Below are positions 47,101-60,121 of a DNA stretch of 64,000 bases, piece after piece. The notes under the pieces are model-generated. The model made no database searches and was not told the origin of the DNA. It was given only the letters and a program-made list of their open reading frames with translations. Position numbers and translations under genes: made by a program. The stretch lies in NCBI RefSeq assembly GCF_002078875.1, contig NC_034414.1:15379479-15443478 (forward strand), given 5' to 3'. Every line of letters starts with the position of its first letter. Position 1 is the first letter of the stretch. Origin of the DNA: Numida meleagris (taxonomy: Eukaryota; Chordata; Aves; Galliformes; Numididae).

Positions 47101-50100
47101 GGTTGTGCAATTTCCCTGGGGAATCATCACATTCTCTGCTTCAGAAATTGTATTGAAGACATAAATGAAACTGCAGCACAACCTTTCCTGCCGACAAATC
47201 TGCTTTCATTCCTGGAGCTTAAATTCCGTGTTTATGTGTCTGTATATGCAGAATGTCATTCCTTCAGGCTCTTCATTTATTATATTGTTTCCACTGGAAC
47301 AATTTAACCCAAACTGGGGGGAAAAAAAAAAAAAAAGAGTTGTTCTTACTTGAACCAAGATGTTGTTTAAGCTTTCACACAAGCAAATGTTGCTATGTGG
47401 AAATACTGGAATAAAAATTATGCTGAGACGAGTGCAGTGTGCTATCAGTAGAGCAGCCAGAGGAAATTTGAAAAAGGCTGCCTCACATTGCTGCCTTTTT
47501 TTTTTAACTCCTGTCTGGGAAATTCAGTGGTGCTTCTGGTTCATATAACACATTTCAATATTAATTCATTCTCTGATAGAGATCTGAGTAGTCCCACTTG
47601 AAATGAGAGTGTAGACACAACATGATTTATTTGGGGATGTCTTCAGAGAAATTGAAAGTCTTGAGAACACATTCATTGTAGGAGATTACTTTTTCTTATT
47701 TATACAAGAACTTGCCAGTCTGAAAGGTATCTGGACTTAGAGTTGCTTTACTTGTGTACACATTTCTGGGGATTATCTCAATTTCAATTTAATTTGCCAC
47801 TTCACTTCATGCTATAAAACTTTCAGGGAATATCTGATTTTCAGTGAGCGGTCACTAGGTGAAAATGAAAACGAAATAAGCTTGCATCATTGGAGCTGCA
47901 TTGTCCTGAATTTCTGTTTGTGCTTAACAAGAGCTGCTGGTGTAAATAAGGCACTGCGGCACTCAGCTACTAGGTGCTAGATCTGCTTGTGTGACTGAAC
48001 ACCCTGACATTTTGTGTAATTGCACTGATGTTGAGAAACCTTCTAACTTGCAGGACACTGTGCTCCATGTGAGCGTGAGAGCCAGTGACGTGTCAGCTGT
48101 CATGCGCTGAGTTCTTTTAAATGTCATGGATCTCAGTAGTTTTCAGTAATGTTTAAACTATGTATAAATTTACCCCCGCTTCTCCGTAGATGGATCTCCT
48201 GTGAGGCTGGAAGTACTGAAGGCTGGAGGAGATAAGAGAAATCAGTTTCTGTACTCCTTGTAACTGTTTTCATCATCCAGGGTCTTTCGTTAGCTCTGTG
48301 AACCTGAAGCATCAGGGAGGAGAGCTGATGGAATCGCAGTCAGAGCCCTGGAAGAGGGCAGGCGAGCAGCTGTAATGGAATGACAGCAGGATCACAGAAA
48401 AAAGGTGAGCAAAACAGCACCGAACGCTTATATGCATACTTTTGACCTTGTATACTCAGCATGGGATTGGTGACTGCTTCCCCTTCTCTGGTGACAGTAT
48501 CAGCTGCGGTGCCTCTGCTAGGAAGTAACCTGTACGGCTGCCTTAGGTGGCAAGACTGTACCCAGGGATCAGCTGATTGCCCCTGGCTGCAGCATCAGTG
48601 CAGCATCGCAGCTTTTCTCACATAGATCTGACTCGTGGCATCTACAGACAAGGATCCATCACCTGCAAGTTCACACAAAACTCAAAATTTCTCCGTCTGA
48701 CAAACCACAGGGATTAATTAGGTGGGATGGTTTGTAGAGAGACCTTACTGTATGCGTACTGTGACTGTGATTCTGTTCTGGGAGCATCTTTTTGGGAAGA
48801 CAGTGCTTGTTGTGAAAGGGCTTACCGTGTATTTCATGGGATGCTGCTTTGTTGTGCCAGATGGTAAGGAAAAACACTGCTCAGGACCCTACGATTGCAT
48901 GCCCAGCTCTTCTGAATGTTTCCAAACTCCACCCATATTTTGTATCTGTGGTTTTTGTGTGAGCTTTTTTTTTTTTTTTTTTTATCTGTCATTTTTAGTT
49001 TCCTTTTTCTTCCTCACCTTCCTTGGTGCAATCATCTGGATAAATTAGTCCTGTGTCATCCTTTAAAACAAAGATTTCTTGCATTGGAATATTCTGATTC
49101 TGAGAAGAACATACATGCATATATTTCTTGAATGCACATTAACTCTTGATTCTATCAGAAACTAGCATGGGTGATCCACAGTCAGCTTTTAACTATGCTT
49201 TTTTTTCCATGTGATAATTCTTTTAAACATGTGAGGACTTATTTCAAAGAACGTTTTGATAGTGAAGAACGTACTGTATCACATTAGCCATCTGTGGTGC
49301 ACAGTTAGACGTTATTAGGTGATTAATACGGAAGAACTTGAATGCACAGACTTCACAGGACAGAAATTTAAAACTTCAATATTTATTAGCACCAAATATC
49401 AAGCAAGCTTCATGACAACAAGTTGTACTTCCAAGCTGGTAAGTTCTTTAGTTTAGGGAAAGCAAGTGGGTGATTGTATGACACATAATTCAATTTATGT
49501 ACTCATGTATTTGCATTTGTAAGTCCCGGTGCCTTCAGTTGCTCACAGGTCTGAGTTCACAATTTCTGTTTTTCCCCAAAATGTAGGACTATTTTCAATT
49601 ACAAGGTTTAGGGGCATCTCTGTTCTTGAAAGGCCAAGGAGCACAACTCAGTTGCTCGCCAGAACAAAGTACCTCCGACTTCTGGAGGGAAATATTCCTG
49701 TTTCTATTTCTAACGTACTGTCAAGTTCCTGCAGCTGAGCTCGTAGCGTGAAGAATTTCCCCAGCAGCCCTTCCTCGCTGGTAGCCCCATGCAGCCTCCC
49801 TGCTCACCTCGTACCAGCGTCACTTTCAGGTTAAGTTCCTACAGTTGCAAACCAGTGACCACTGGTGGCGAAGGAGGAGGGCTGCGCGGTGTCCTGAGGA
49901 TTATAAAGAGACGTGGTGACTTGGACTGTCATAAGCAATCTGGTATAGGTACACAGAGGGAGAGGGGAGCTTCCAAAAAAGAGCTAGAACCAGCTCCATG
50001 CTGCAGCGCTCTTTTCCTCAAGAACTTGCAAATGCTTTGTCTTGATTGAGTCTGTAAATAACAATAACTTCCTTGGTGGGAGGGAAGAGTTCAGGTCCTT

Positions 50101-53100
50101 CAGAAATGAAAGCACAATGGAAATTGCTGTGTGGGATATTGGTGTAGGGTTTTTGTTTGTTTGGCGGATTTCTTTTGGTAGAAGTTACCTGGGACAGTTA
50201 GTTTGCAACAAGGAAAAACATGGGGATGACTGCTCTGCGTGGGTGAGCTTTTCAAAACAGCAAAGGGAATGTTTCTGGGCTGAGGCTGATCTCAGTATCT
50301 TGGGTGCTATCAGAATTGTCTAATTCTGTCCATAGAGAACTCTGAGGGGAAGGCCTTTGAGGAAAAGGGAGGTGAGGTGCATCTAAATAGAATTCCACAA
50401 ACCAGTTCCCAAAATCCCTTTATTTCTGTCATAATTTGTATTATCTTCAGGATGAGTTCTTTACACCTAAATCTTTTCGCACTGTCAGTATGGAAAAATA
50501 AATACATAGGCAATACACATTAATAATTGCTTTTTATGCTGTACCTTGTACAAAACTTACTTTGTTTTGCACAGATATATACAACTATGTATTTTCTTTT
50601 GTTGTTTGTATTTTAAACCGCATCCTGTAATAGTCCTGTGGAAACGTAGTGGGAGGTTTATACTACATAAAGGATCCCATGTTTTCAAATTATTCCTTTA
50701 ACCACTGGTACAGGGAAGTCTGTGTTAAGCACCTCTGTCATAACAAAATGTTCTGCCCAAACAACTTCTGCAGAAATGGTTTCAGTGGATTGGACATCTC
50801 TTCGCTAAAGAAACATTCACCGTGAGGCAACCGTCAAGAACCCCATGTAGCTCTCACTTGCCCTCCTGCAGTGAATGCTTTCTGGTTGTTTGAGGGAATG
50901 TAAACCGAGGGTTTCCTCCAGGTCAACAAAAATCACCATTTCTAGTGAACAGAATAACATACCTTTTTCTATAAGGACATAGCTTTATTTAAAAAAAGAA
51001 AAAAAGCAAGGTAAAATGAGTTACGTAGACACTGTTGGAGAACAACCTTTCAAACTGCAGTTGCTGGGTAAGTTACTAATGAGAGATTCTTTGTCTTCTT
51101 TAACGTACCAGAAAGTAAGAAACATACAGGGCTCTGTATTTTGTACTTTTGATGTCTCAAGCCAAAAGTTGGGATGAAGTTTTTATAGGCTGCCCTTAAG
51201 TCTCTTTGAAAGTGTTCTCTGTACTTTCTTGTTTTATTTGCTACCTTTAGCAAGTTTTCTTTTGTAGCCGCCGTGCCATGCGGACAGAAAGTACTTCAAG
51301 CTACACAGTGAGTATCATCAGCTCAACCTGACATTCCTGGGTTGTGCTAAGTATGCCTGAGAGAAATAAGCGGGATGTCAGCTGAAATGCTGGGCTTGTT
51401 GCTGATTGAAACACCTGTCTGTGCTGATGTGTAGTTCAGGAAGCAAAGACAACTGAGCTAGGATAGCTGCTGGGGAAGAGACACTGGACTTTGAATTTTG
51501 AAACAATGGGATCCTGAAAATCGATAGTAAGCTACATTTCCCAGGTCCGAGCCTTACTGGGGAAACAAATTAGGCTGTAAAGGTGATAGAGCTGCTCTTT
51601 GCCCACAGATTTCCATAATATTCATTAATTTATACTTCAGCGTTTCTGAAGTATAAAACCAATGGTGACTACATGAAACTGAAAGGCAACATGTTTAAAA
51701 GATCTGACTCTTTTGTTGTTGTTTTTTAACGTATGTAGCAAGATGAAATGGGGAAATTCATTGTTACAATATAAGACTGAAGTGGAAATCTTCTCCCAGT
51801 TCAGAAAAGGGCTATAGATGTGGTCAGTGAGACCATCTAGCGGTGCACTTAACAGGATGAAGGAAGACCAAGGAATACAAGCCTGCCGCTGACCTGAGGG
51901 TGGAAGAAATGTCCACCAACATTGTGAGGTTTCCTGCAACAGTCTCTGAGCTTTCTGGTTCTCCATTTTCACACCATGCCTATCTAGCCTTTCATTAGTC
52001 TGTCTGCATTGCTCAGAAGGCACCAGATTTAGAGGCAAGCTCACTTGTGAACGTGTCTGAAGGGTGCAATAAATCAGAAAAGCAGTGTGAGACAAGGTAC
52101 TTGGCTAAGCAGAGCTCCTTTTGATCTGACACAGGAGATCAGGAGTAGGAGTCCCTAATGTTCCATTTTAACACTGCCTGGTGTTAACTTCCTCTGTCTT
52201 CCTATGTAATTTCTGAATATAAGCAACTACCTCAGAAAAAGAGAAGTTATTCACTTTCCAAATGATCAGTAACAGATGAGCTCTAAACATAAAGGTTGGT
52301 TTTGGGTGTACAGCTTTTTGTTACATTATTAAACCCGACCCCCCAATATTTTCTGAAGTGTTACTTGTATTGACTATCACATAATTTCAGGTTGCCCTTA
52401 AGAGGAAACAGAAAGGGGTATAAATTTACCTGGAAATGGGTAAGCTGCGTAAATAAATTAAAGAAAAAATCAATAACGAAGGATAGATCAAATCAAAGAT
52501 AGGTAATGAGAAATGACAAAAAGAAGTATGCTGCTTTTTTTTTTTAATCAAGTACACTGTGCGTGTGCTGGCACACACATCTTTGGGTACGCGTATACTC
52601 ATAGTATAGCTGGTAGTATAGTTCATTATAAAGAATACAAAAGACATTCTGTTGTAAAGTTTAAAGAATATTTAATAATTTTTTTAAAAATAAAATGTAT
52701 ATTTTCAATTTTGTTCTGTATATGAATGCACAAAAATGTATAATCGTAGTTGCAGTGACAAAATCCAAGGAGCTGAGGAGATCTGCCCACTGTGGTAAGA
52801 TACAGGTGACAATCTAAGAGAATTCACAATGGAATCCAAACACAATTTCCCATAGCGAGTCCTGACTTGTTTTCTTACTGTGAATTGTCTAAGTAGCTAT
52901 GAAGATCATTCACACTTAGCACAAATCCTTGTGGACTAAGTTAATAATGAGTTGGGTTTTAAAACAAATGCCACAATCAATGTCTTTCTTTCTTTTTGCT
53001 GCTTACCTTCAGTGCCACATTTCTGTATGGCACAGCAATGAAGTCGAGTGGTAAGTGAAGGGCATTAACTTCTTCCGTGCTGACAACCTCCTGTCTGCCT

Positions 53101-53506
53101 ACGAATGGGGGAAGAAGCAGCCTGAAGCCACATGCACTAAAGACTCTAATGGGTAAATGGAAATCCCCCTGTGAGCAGTGAGGGGGTCGGGTGGGTTCAC
53201 ACTGCAGCCACATTGCTGATGCTGGAAAAGACTTCTACAACTTGGGTGCAGTTTCTTCCTCTTTGCTTTACAAATCATACATACAGTGCTGCATTCAAAT
53301 GGTCATTATTAAATGGAAGAATAAACCTGTACAAGTTGATATTGTTTGAGGGGGAGGAGTAAAGAAATACTCACAGAATGCAAACTGGAGTGAATTTCAG
53401 TGATTGTGCATTATAACATGTAAAGCTAAATAATTCTGTGGTACAAGCAATACGATTTGGCTGCTGCTGACAGTTGCTGTGCAGGAAAATAAAAAACATT
53501 TTCTTA

Positions 53507-53520
53507 AATATATATATATA
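53507..53520. repeat. (TA)n microsatellite
   Basis: About seven TA units between TCTTAAA and TTCTTATAA in the intergenic region. Confidence 0.8.
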
Positions 53521-54685
53521 TTCTTATAATTGTGAAGATGAAAAGCCAGAAGTATTTTGGACTGACTCTAAAAGCTAAATTCTGGTCTTGCTTAGGTCCA
53601 GCTGTGCACCCTATGCCTTCACGTCTTGTTATTAAGCAGAAAGAGCAAGGAGCATAAATTAGGAGTTCTCTGCCTTGTGCTCTTTGTTGCCTTTAGTTCT
53701 GTTTTTAAATGTATTGAGTCCTCCTTCATGTTTAAAAACGAGTAAGTGAAAGCAATATAAAAGAACTTACTATGAAAGTGACAAAAACACAAAAGGAAGC
53801 AACTGGAATGACTTGTGTGTTACTCTGCATAAATGCACTATGAGCACTCTTTTAAATAGGCATTATGTACTACAAGGTAATTATAATCAACCAGTTTGAT
53901 GTCAAGTTTTATACATAATAAGGAACAATCTGTTTTTGCTTTTTAGAAAAAAAAACTGTCGCTGTTACACATCACAAAATAGTCTGACCTCATCAGGAGG
54001 AAAAGGATGCAGTGCTTTTGAAAAGTAATACGATAAAGCTGAGGCTTGTTATAGTCAATGTGTTTAGAAGTTTGCAATTGGATTGTGCTGGTAACGCTTT
54101 AAGCACCATAACATCTGCTAGGCCTGCACAAAGAGAGTTAATAACATCAAATATAGAAAACAGTCCAGTTCAAACTATTGATAAGTTGCACTAGCACCTC
54201 TGTTGGCAGTGAATTTTGTTTTTTTTTTCAGTAGGTGCTGCTGTTGCAATGGGATTTACAAAGTGAATACTGTTCGTACTGTCTGTAGATACACGTTTCT
54301 GAAAGCTGAGGCAGTTTGTCTTGTTGTAAGGATGCCTAAAATGTGGCACGTGATTAGAGGGAACCAGAAAATGCGATGTTTCTTCCCTGTTTCTCATGTT
54401 GTGTTTTTATTTTTGTAGGTGTAGCTGAAAGTCTGCCTAGCGCTCTGCTCTAAGAGTTCAGCATGTATTATTGGGAGGCTCACAGGATGAGGCTTGTGAT
54501 GTCTTCTCCCTACACCACCATCAGGCAAACTGATGAGCGTTGCCCTCTGTAGAAGCTCTGTTGCACAACGGTTTGCTCGTATCAGCCGAGCCATCGGGCC
54601 TGCTGTCAATCTGTTAATTTTTAATGGCTGGGATCACTACGGATAGACTTGTCTACTTTTATCTTTCTTGAAAAAAAATCAATGT

Positions 54686-54691
54686 TTTATT
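54686..54691 (-). terminator. TSPAN4: Candidate TSPAN4 polyadenylation signal
   Basis: First AATAAA that I could find on the - strand downstream of the TSPAN4 stop (it reads TTTATT on +). It implies a 3'UTR of about 2.45 kb. The variant ATTAAA at 55668-55673 would give about 1.47 kb. The sequence alone does not decide between them. Confidence 0.3.
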
Positions 54692-57137
54692 AATGTGTTC
54701 ATCATTCTGTTATGCTGCTTTTCGGTGTTGGAAACTCAGAGCTGTCAGCAGGAGCAAACAGTGAGTACAAACTAAGAATCATGGGAAAACTCACACATGG
54801 TACGTCTAGGCTACAATTGTTTCTCTGCAGTTAAGAAAAAATGGATAGAGGAAAGGAGAAAGCTGCTGCCATTGCTCCAAGAGTGCAACTGTTGACAGGT
54901 CAGCCTGGGCTCAAGAAGCAGAGAAACGGAGCCCATTGTGATTACAACTCCAAGAGTAGGTCTTGCTCAAGGCACAGGTTGTCTCTGTACATGTGGGCTG
55001 CTCACTGTTTAGCTTCAGTCACAGGTTGTGCTCTGTTAACATTTGTGGCTTGTGGGCACTGTAATAAAATCCTTTAGTGGTGTTGAGGTTGCTGTGATAG
55101 CATGTGATTGGGAAGCTACATCAAATATACAAAAGTAGCGCATTACTTTCAATTTATCTTGCACAGCTAAATGCCCCGTGCTGCAGGGGCTGATGTGTAA
55201 AAGAGCAGCATAGGTGAGAGAGTCATCAGTGGTGCAGGTCCAGAGAAGGGTTATTGGTGGTGGTAAGGAGATGGTTCAGTTCTGCCCGTTGGCAGGGCCA
55301 CCTTTACTGCTGAAAAACTGCCTTTAAATCAAGGTAAGCAGAATGTTGCTTCTAACTGAGACCTGCAGTTGTAAGCACTGAAGGTACAGGTTAACTTGTG
55401 TGCCTGAGCTTGATGTATGCTTCTCGTCTGGCCCAGTAAAAATGGAAGCACTGGGCTTTCTATGAAAACAGGGCACTGTGGTTGGCTCTCAGCTGTAGCT
55501 GAGAGGTCCTCGAAAGGCTGCCTGGGGGGAGCAGGCCAGGTGGGTTGCTGTGATAGCCTGTTTGCTGCTATCTCTTTTCCCCAGGATGCTTCAGCCCCTC
55601 CCTGCCACATGTGCATTATCTGGAGCTGGGTGCTGACAGGGAATTGTTTCAATAATAACAGGAAGCATTTAATTTGTCAGATTCTGCAAGGGTCCTGTAT
55701 AAATTACTTCAGTTACCCAAGCAGAGTGGGGAATGGGACAACCAGCGGCTGTTTCTTGGCAAAAGGAAAGCAATGACTTAGACTTCTGCAAATTCCAGAA
55801 AGTGGGGGTGTACTGTAGCCAACAGCCTTTGAAGCCAGGAGGAGGGAGATGGGTATGAAAAGCACAAATGTGAGATGACTTCAGTTCTAACAAAGACTGA
55901 TGTGCCTTGGCTGTTGTAAGCACACAGCTGAAAAAAAACCTGCTAAGCATAAAAACACCTGAAGTCTTAATAAGTCTTGGAAAAATGAGCAACGTGCGAA
56001 GATTTTTCCTTAGCAAGGAGAACTCTATCATACCTGCAGATGATGATATTTCCAGAGTAAATTAATGAAATGGTGACATTCAGGGAAGGAACAGCTGACA
56101 GCATAGTACAAATCTTCAAGCATGGAAATGAGTGGTATTTTTTGGCAGGCTAACTTGAAACAGGGATGATAAAAAATAAAATCATAGTAGAATGACTGAG
56201 GAGCCCACTCACAAGTTGTTTACTGAAATGAAGATACAGCTGAAAGTAATTACTTGTTTCCCAGAGGTATAAGCGATAGTGCCTCCTACAAGAAATCCTT
56301 CCTGGTTATTTCAGTTGGAATGTAAAATGGGATAGAAAGGTTCCCACTTTCTGAGATTAGATGCTGGTTATTTTCACCTCCTTTCAGAACAGTGTGTGTA
56401 TGTGAATCTAACATATATTACATATACAGCCAACTATCACCTATATGCCACTGGCAATTAATAAATGTTCAATATTGTTTTCCCTTAACAGCCAGATCTC
56501 ACTGTACAGATTCAGATTAAAAGCCTGACTTTGCAGCACATGAAATTAAAAATACTCCTTTAAAAGAACATATTTCTGACGATGATCCTCTCCTGGCTAC
56601 AAAATCATCTTGAGAGACTTGGAGGAAAGGCTGCTTGCTCTTGACATTTTAGCTGTGTGCAAACTGTAGTAAAATTACACCTGCATTCAGTGCTAGCTAC
56701 TCTGTACCTTCTTTCCGTGCTGAAGAAGGTACATTTTCTACACCTTCTCTTCCAGACTGTGAAATGCTGGAAGGCAACCTGGCAGGTTTCACAGAGGTTG
56801 CATCAGTGCAGTCTTTTCCTAACGCTGGTTTGCAGACGAGCCCCTCATCAGCAGCCTCCTTTTGCCTTGCTGTAAGCCACAGGAAAGGAACCATCGCTGT
56901 TTGGAGGTTTTCTTCTGGTCAGAGACAAGGCTGCTTCTTACCTGTGCCAGTTCAAGTACTGATTCTTTCTTTTCTTCCTCCTTCAATAAAATGGGGTGAT
57001 TCACAAAATCTCCAGAAAGATAGCAGTATACACAGTTTATAGTACAAAGGGGGGGAAAAAAAAGGTCAGATGAATGAGCATGAAGGAGTTTTCTCCTGTG
57101 TCCTTTGGAGGAGAAGCAAAAAGATGGGGAATGGTAT

Positions 57138-57206
57138 CTATGCGCAGTAGGTGTCTGCCTTGACTACCTGGCAATACATGGTCATTGCAAAGGTGAGTCC
57201 AAGAAT
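57138..57206 (-). CDS. TSPAN4: TSPAN4, terminal coding exon with stop
   Basis: On the - strand, after acceptor TTCTCGTAG, this reads ILGLTFAMTMYCQVVK then ADTYCA then TAG (57140-57138). Human TSPAN4 ends LGLTFAMTMYCQVVKADTYC-A, so the match is nearly perfect. The exon encodes the end of transmembrane segment 4 and the short cytoplasmic tail. The Cys residues of MYCQ and TYCA are juxtamembrane or tail cysteines of the kind palmitoylated in tetraspanins (family knowledge). TSPAN4 organises membrane microdomains and is a driver and marker of migrasomes. It corresponds to residues 217-238 of a 238-aa protein. Confidence 0.97.
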   Translation of the reverse strand: MLGLTFAMTMYCQVVKADTYCA

Positions 57207-60037
57207 CTACGAGAAAAAGAAATAATAATAATTTTTCAGTAATTTAAAATATATATATATATATCTGCTGAAACCAAAGAAAACAGAAGAAAAACAAAGA
57301 GGGAAAAAGCATGCTTACACTGGTTTTGTTCATGCACAGAAAGACACATGACACACTGCTTTTCCTGCCCGCCCATGTCCTTGTTTCTGTTCCTATTTTC
57401 TGTCTGCCTTTTATCCTTATCTGTATTGCTGTTTTACAGAATGAACAATGAGGGCACAGGAGAGCTGATTTCTCCATGAAAAGCAGCGACCAGATACTGG
57501 GGAGAGGTACACTGAAAAGAAATGTTTGAATGCCTTTTGCTCAAAAATATTTTATAGTAGCAACCTGCTCAGCTGTGGGGCTGTGGTTATCTCTGTAGCT
57601 GTTGTTTTGAAAGACGAGCAGTTTCATCCCTGACCCAGAGGACGCTGCGGTTTACTTTACTGCACTCTACTTTTCCAAGCTTGTGTGTGTACAGATCCCT
57701 TTGGGGGAATCACTGGAGACCGTCCCTGCATTAATCATCATCATCAGTGGCTCATCAGCAATGTATGTGTCTTTCCTTCTGCTCAGGCTGTTCAAGAGAA
57801 GCAGCAGGCAGAGGTGGCAGTCGTTCTCCCAGCCTGACTGCTGACCTGCTGCGTTGCCTCTGGAAGAGTAATTCCTCCGAAAAGGGGACGAGAAAGACAA
57901 TCCTGTTCTCCTTCTGTTTAAAGTACTTACTTGTACTAATTGGTTATTGCTGTTCCTTTGCAACACTGTTGTACAAGTTCATTGAGATAAGGATTTGCCT
58001 GGTAGAATTTTCTGGTGTGAGTTCTATTTTAAACACCTAATTAATTTGACCACTTAAATGTTAGGGCTTCCATAAGTGGTAGATTCCATCGATGCGTATT
58101 CTTGAAAGAACATGAATTATGCCCATGCTACTTCATAAATAAACAACAAAAAAAGGTTACGTAGTTGTTTATCTTCTTCATTGCCCATGAACATGAAATA
58201 AGTGAAATATGACAGTGAGGCGTTGATTAGCTGTTGTTCTATAAGCATATGCCTTTTGGAAGTAGCCCCTAGAACACTGCCTTCTATTTCCCAGTAAAGG
58301 AACACCTTCAGAGACAGCTGTGCAATAAAACCTGAGTGGCTGACTGTGTTTTACAATTGCTAGCATGCATGACTGAAGAACATTCTCCTGCCACGTCTGC
58401 TGTACGTCCTTCAAGTGTCGTGGTGTGCTTCTAACTATAATATATCATTAACATGAAAAACAAAAGCTGTCACATACTTAGGACAATATCAACCACATAA
58501 CAGCAACAATAGAGGGAGCTCAGTTCATGTTAGGTGACAGTGGATCAAGTCTTTCATCATCAGTTAGATTCAATCACACGGTGCAGCTCAGGACAGACTT
58601 TGATGGAAGCTTTTCTGTTCTGAGGTATTTTCTCTGTATTTTCACAGCACTTGCTGGCAATATTAATTAGCATTTTAAAATCGTCTGAAATGTTTTCTCC
58701 CATTTAGTCACTCCTGTTTGTCAGAAAGCTGATATTTGCTCTTAAATACCTTCAATATAATCAAGGTCAGCAGGAAGGAAACGTCCGCGGTCTGCTGAGT
58801 TTTCATGCATCTTTTAAAGATTCCCTCTAAACGCTGGGTATATGCTCAAAAGCCATTTTTAAATGTGGTAACATGTTAACAACAGAATCTTCTTATATTG
58901 TCTCTCTGCCATATGACATAGCTGCATGCACTTACCTGTTTCTTAAGCATATCTGCTTACAATATTGGAAAACAAACTAAAACTCTACTGAATTTGGGCC
59001 TACAAGGAGTCAGGCACTTGCACTGATACGCTGCAGCCACGACTTATGAGAAAGTAATATACATGTAATTCTGCTTAATCCAACATTAGAAAGAGCACAA
59101 GCTGAATTCTGATCCCAGATTCTCTCTTGCTGCTCCAGTAGTATACCATGCAAAATTTAAAACGAGTTAATTCGGAGGTACGTGGCATGAGCTTAGCGAT
59201 GCCATCCTTTCTGCTCATATGTTGAGTGTGAGAGAGAGGTACAACTGGAAACTAAATTCTGTCTTCAGCGTGTTCTGGAGTGGGACCTTACGCTATAGGG
59301 GGCTGACATACAGCTGTAAGTGCCAGAGTTCTAGTGCAGCCTTCACATATGTTTCTTCAGGCTAAGGGTTGTACCAGCGTGGCTGCACTGGGGCCAGAAT
59401 CACCACCAGCTGGATTGATGATGCATAGACTTAAAAGTCAGAAAATCTGCCTTGATGACTGACCCTTCTGCAACCAAAATTAGGCTGGAAATAACTGCAA
59501 GAAAAAAATCTTACTGACAACTCCGTGCCAGTCTTGCCTCCTTTCACTGATATTAATTGAAAAGGAGCATGGTTTTATTGGGAAGGTGGAATTATGGTAA
59601 CAACACCTAAACTTAGAACTTACCCTGGGACTTGGAATGGGCTTGAAGACTTAAGCTACCTTTAGGCTATTTTGACATTAGATATTCAGGCTAAATTACT
59701 GGACAAACACTGGTACTCAAAGACAATGCACTCCACCATGATTAGGATTCTGTCTTAGGATGTTGTGAACTACCTCTTCATTAAATTAAGATAAACCACT
59801 TGGTAAAGTGACTGCTCTTTACAGTGCCTTATAACGCAGGAAATGTGGGCAGTATTCCCAGTCCTGTATCTCATGCTCAGTATTGTAACAGAAAGAAAAC
59901 ATAAGAGACAGAGTTAAGTCTCTCAGAGTCTTAGTCTAACATGCAAAATTTGGAATTATTTAGTTAGTATTGGGCAGAATTTGTCTGCTTGTTTAGTTCT
60001 GAGTACTTAGGGTTTGCAAATCAGTATTAAAGTGTAC
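57207..60037 (-). other. TSPAN4: TSPAN4 last intron (2831 nt)
   Basis: Bounded on the - strand by CAG|GTACAC and CTCGTAG. It contains a (TA)n run at 57249-57264, close to the terminal exon acceptor. No other gene or interspersed repeat recognised. Confidence 0.9.
57249..57264. repeat. (TA)n microsatellite in TSPAN4 intron
   Basis: About eight TA units, some 45 nt upstream (in transcript sense) of the terminal TSPAN4 exon acceptor. It may sit in or near the branch-point region, so length variation could matter for splicing; this is inference only. Confidence 0.8.
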
Positions 60038-60121
60038 CTGCACCAGAACTGTGCACAATCCAAAGATCCCCACTGCTAGTAAGTTTTCCTGGAGCCATAT
60101 TTTCACTGTTTCGTAGCAAGG
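60038..60121 (-). CDS. TSPAN4: TSPAN4, penultimate coding exon
   Basis: 84 nt, phase 0 at both ends, reading PCYETVKIWLQENLLAVGIF then GLCTVLVQ (human PCYETVKVWLQENLLAVGIF, GLCTALVQ). It contributes the last Cys of the large extracellular loop (PCYE), the membrane-proximal helix and the first two thirds of TM4, about residues 189-216. The acceptor is TTATTCCAG|CC and the donor CAG|GTACAC. The frame is intact. The flanking phase-0 introns match the conserved tetraspanin exon pattern. Confidence 0.97.

Larger units (their letters stand above)
44118..57137. other. Intergenic region part 4, including unresolved TSPAN4 3'UTR
   Basis: No protein-coding gene recognised. The part nearest 57137 must hold the TSPAN4 3'UTR (- strand), but its end is not clear. 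On the - strand the first ATTAAA I saw is at 55668-55673 and the first AATAAA at 54686-54691. The stretch also holds a T-run at 48966-48983, an A-run at 47324-47337, (TA)n at 53507-53520 and a 152-aa open frame on the - strand at 51637-52095 with no recognisable domain. Confidence 0.5.

Noticed and set aside
48916..49048. Hydrophobic Phe-rich frame resembling a membrane segment
   Set aside because: It is translation of an 18-base poly-T run and its T-rich surroundings.
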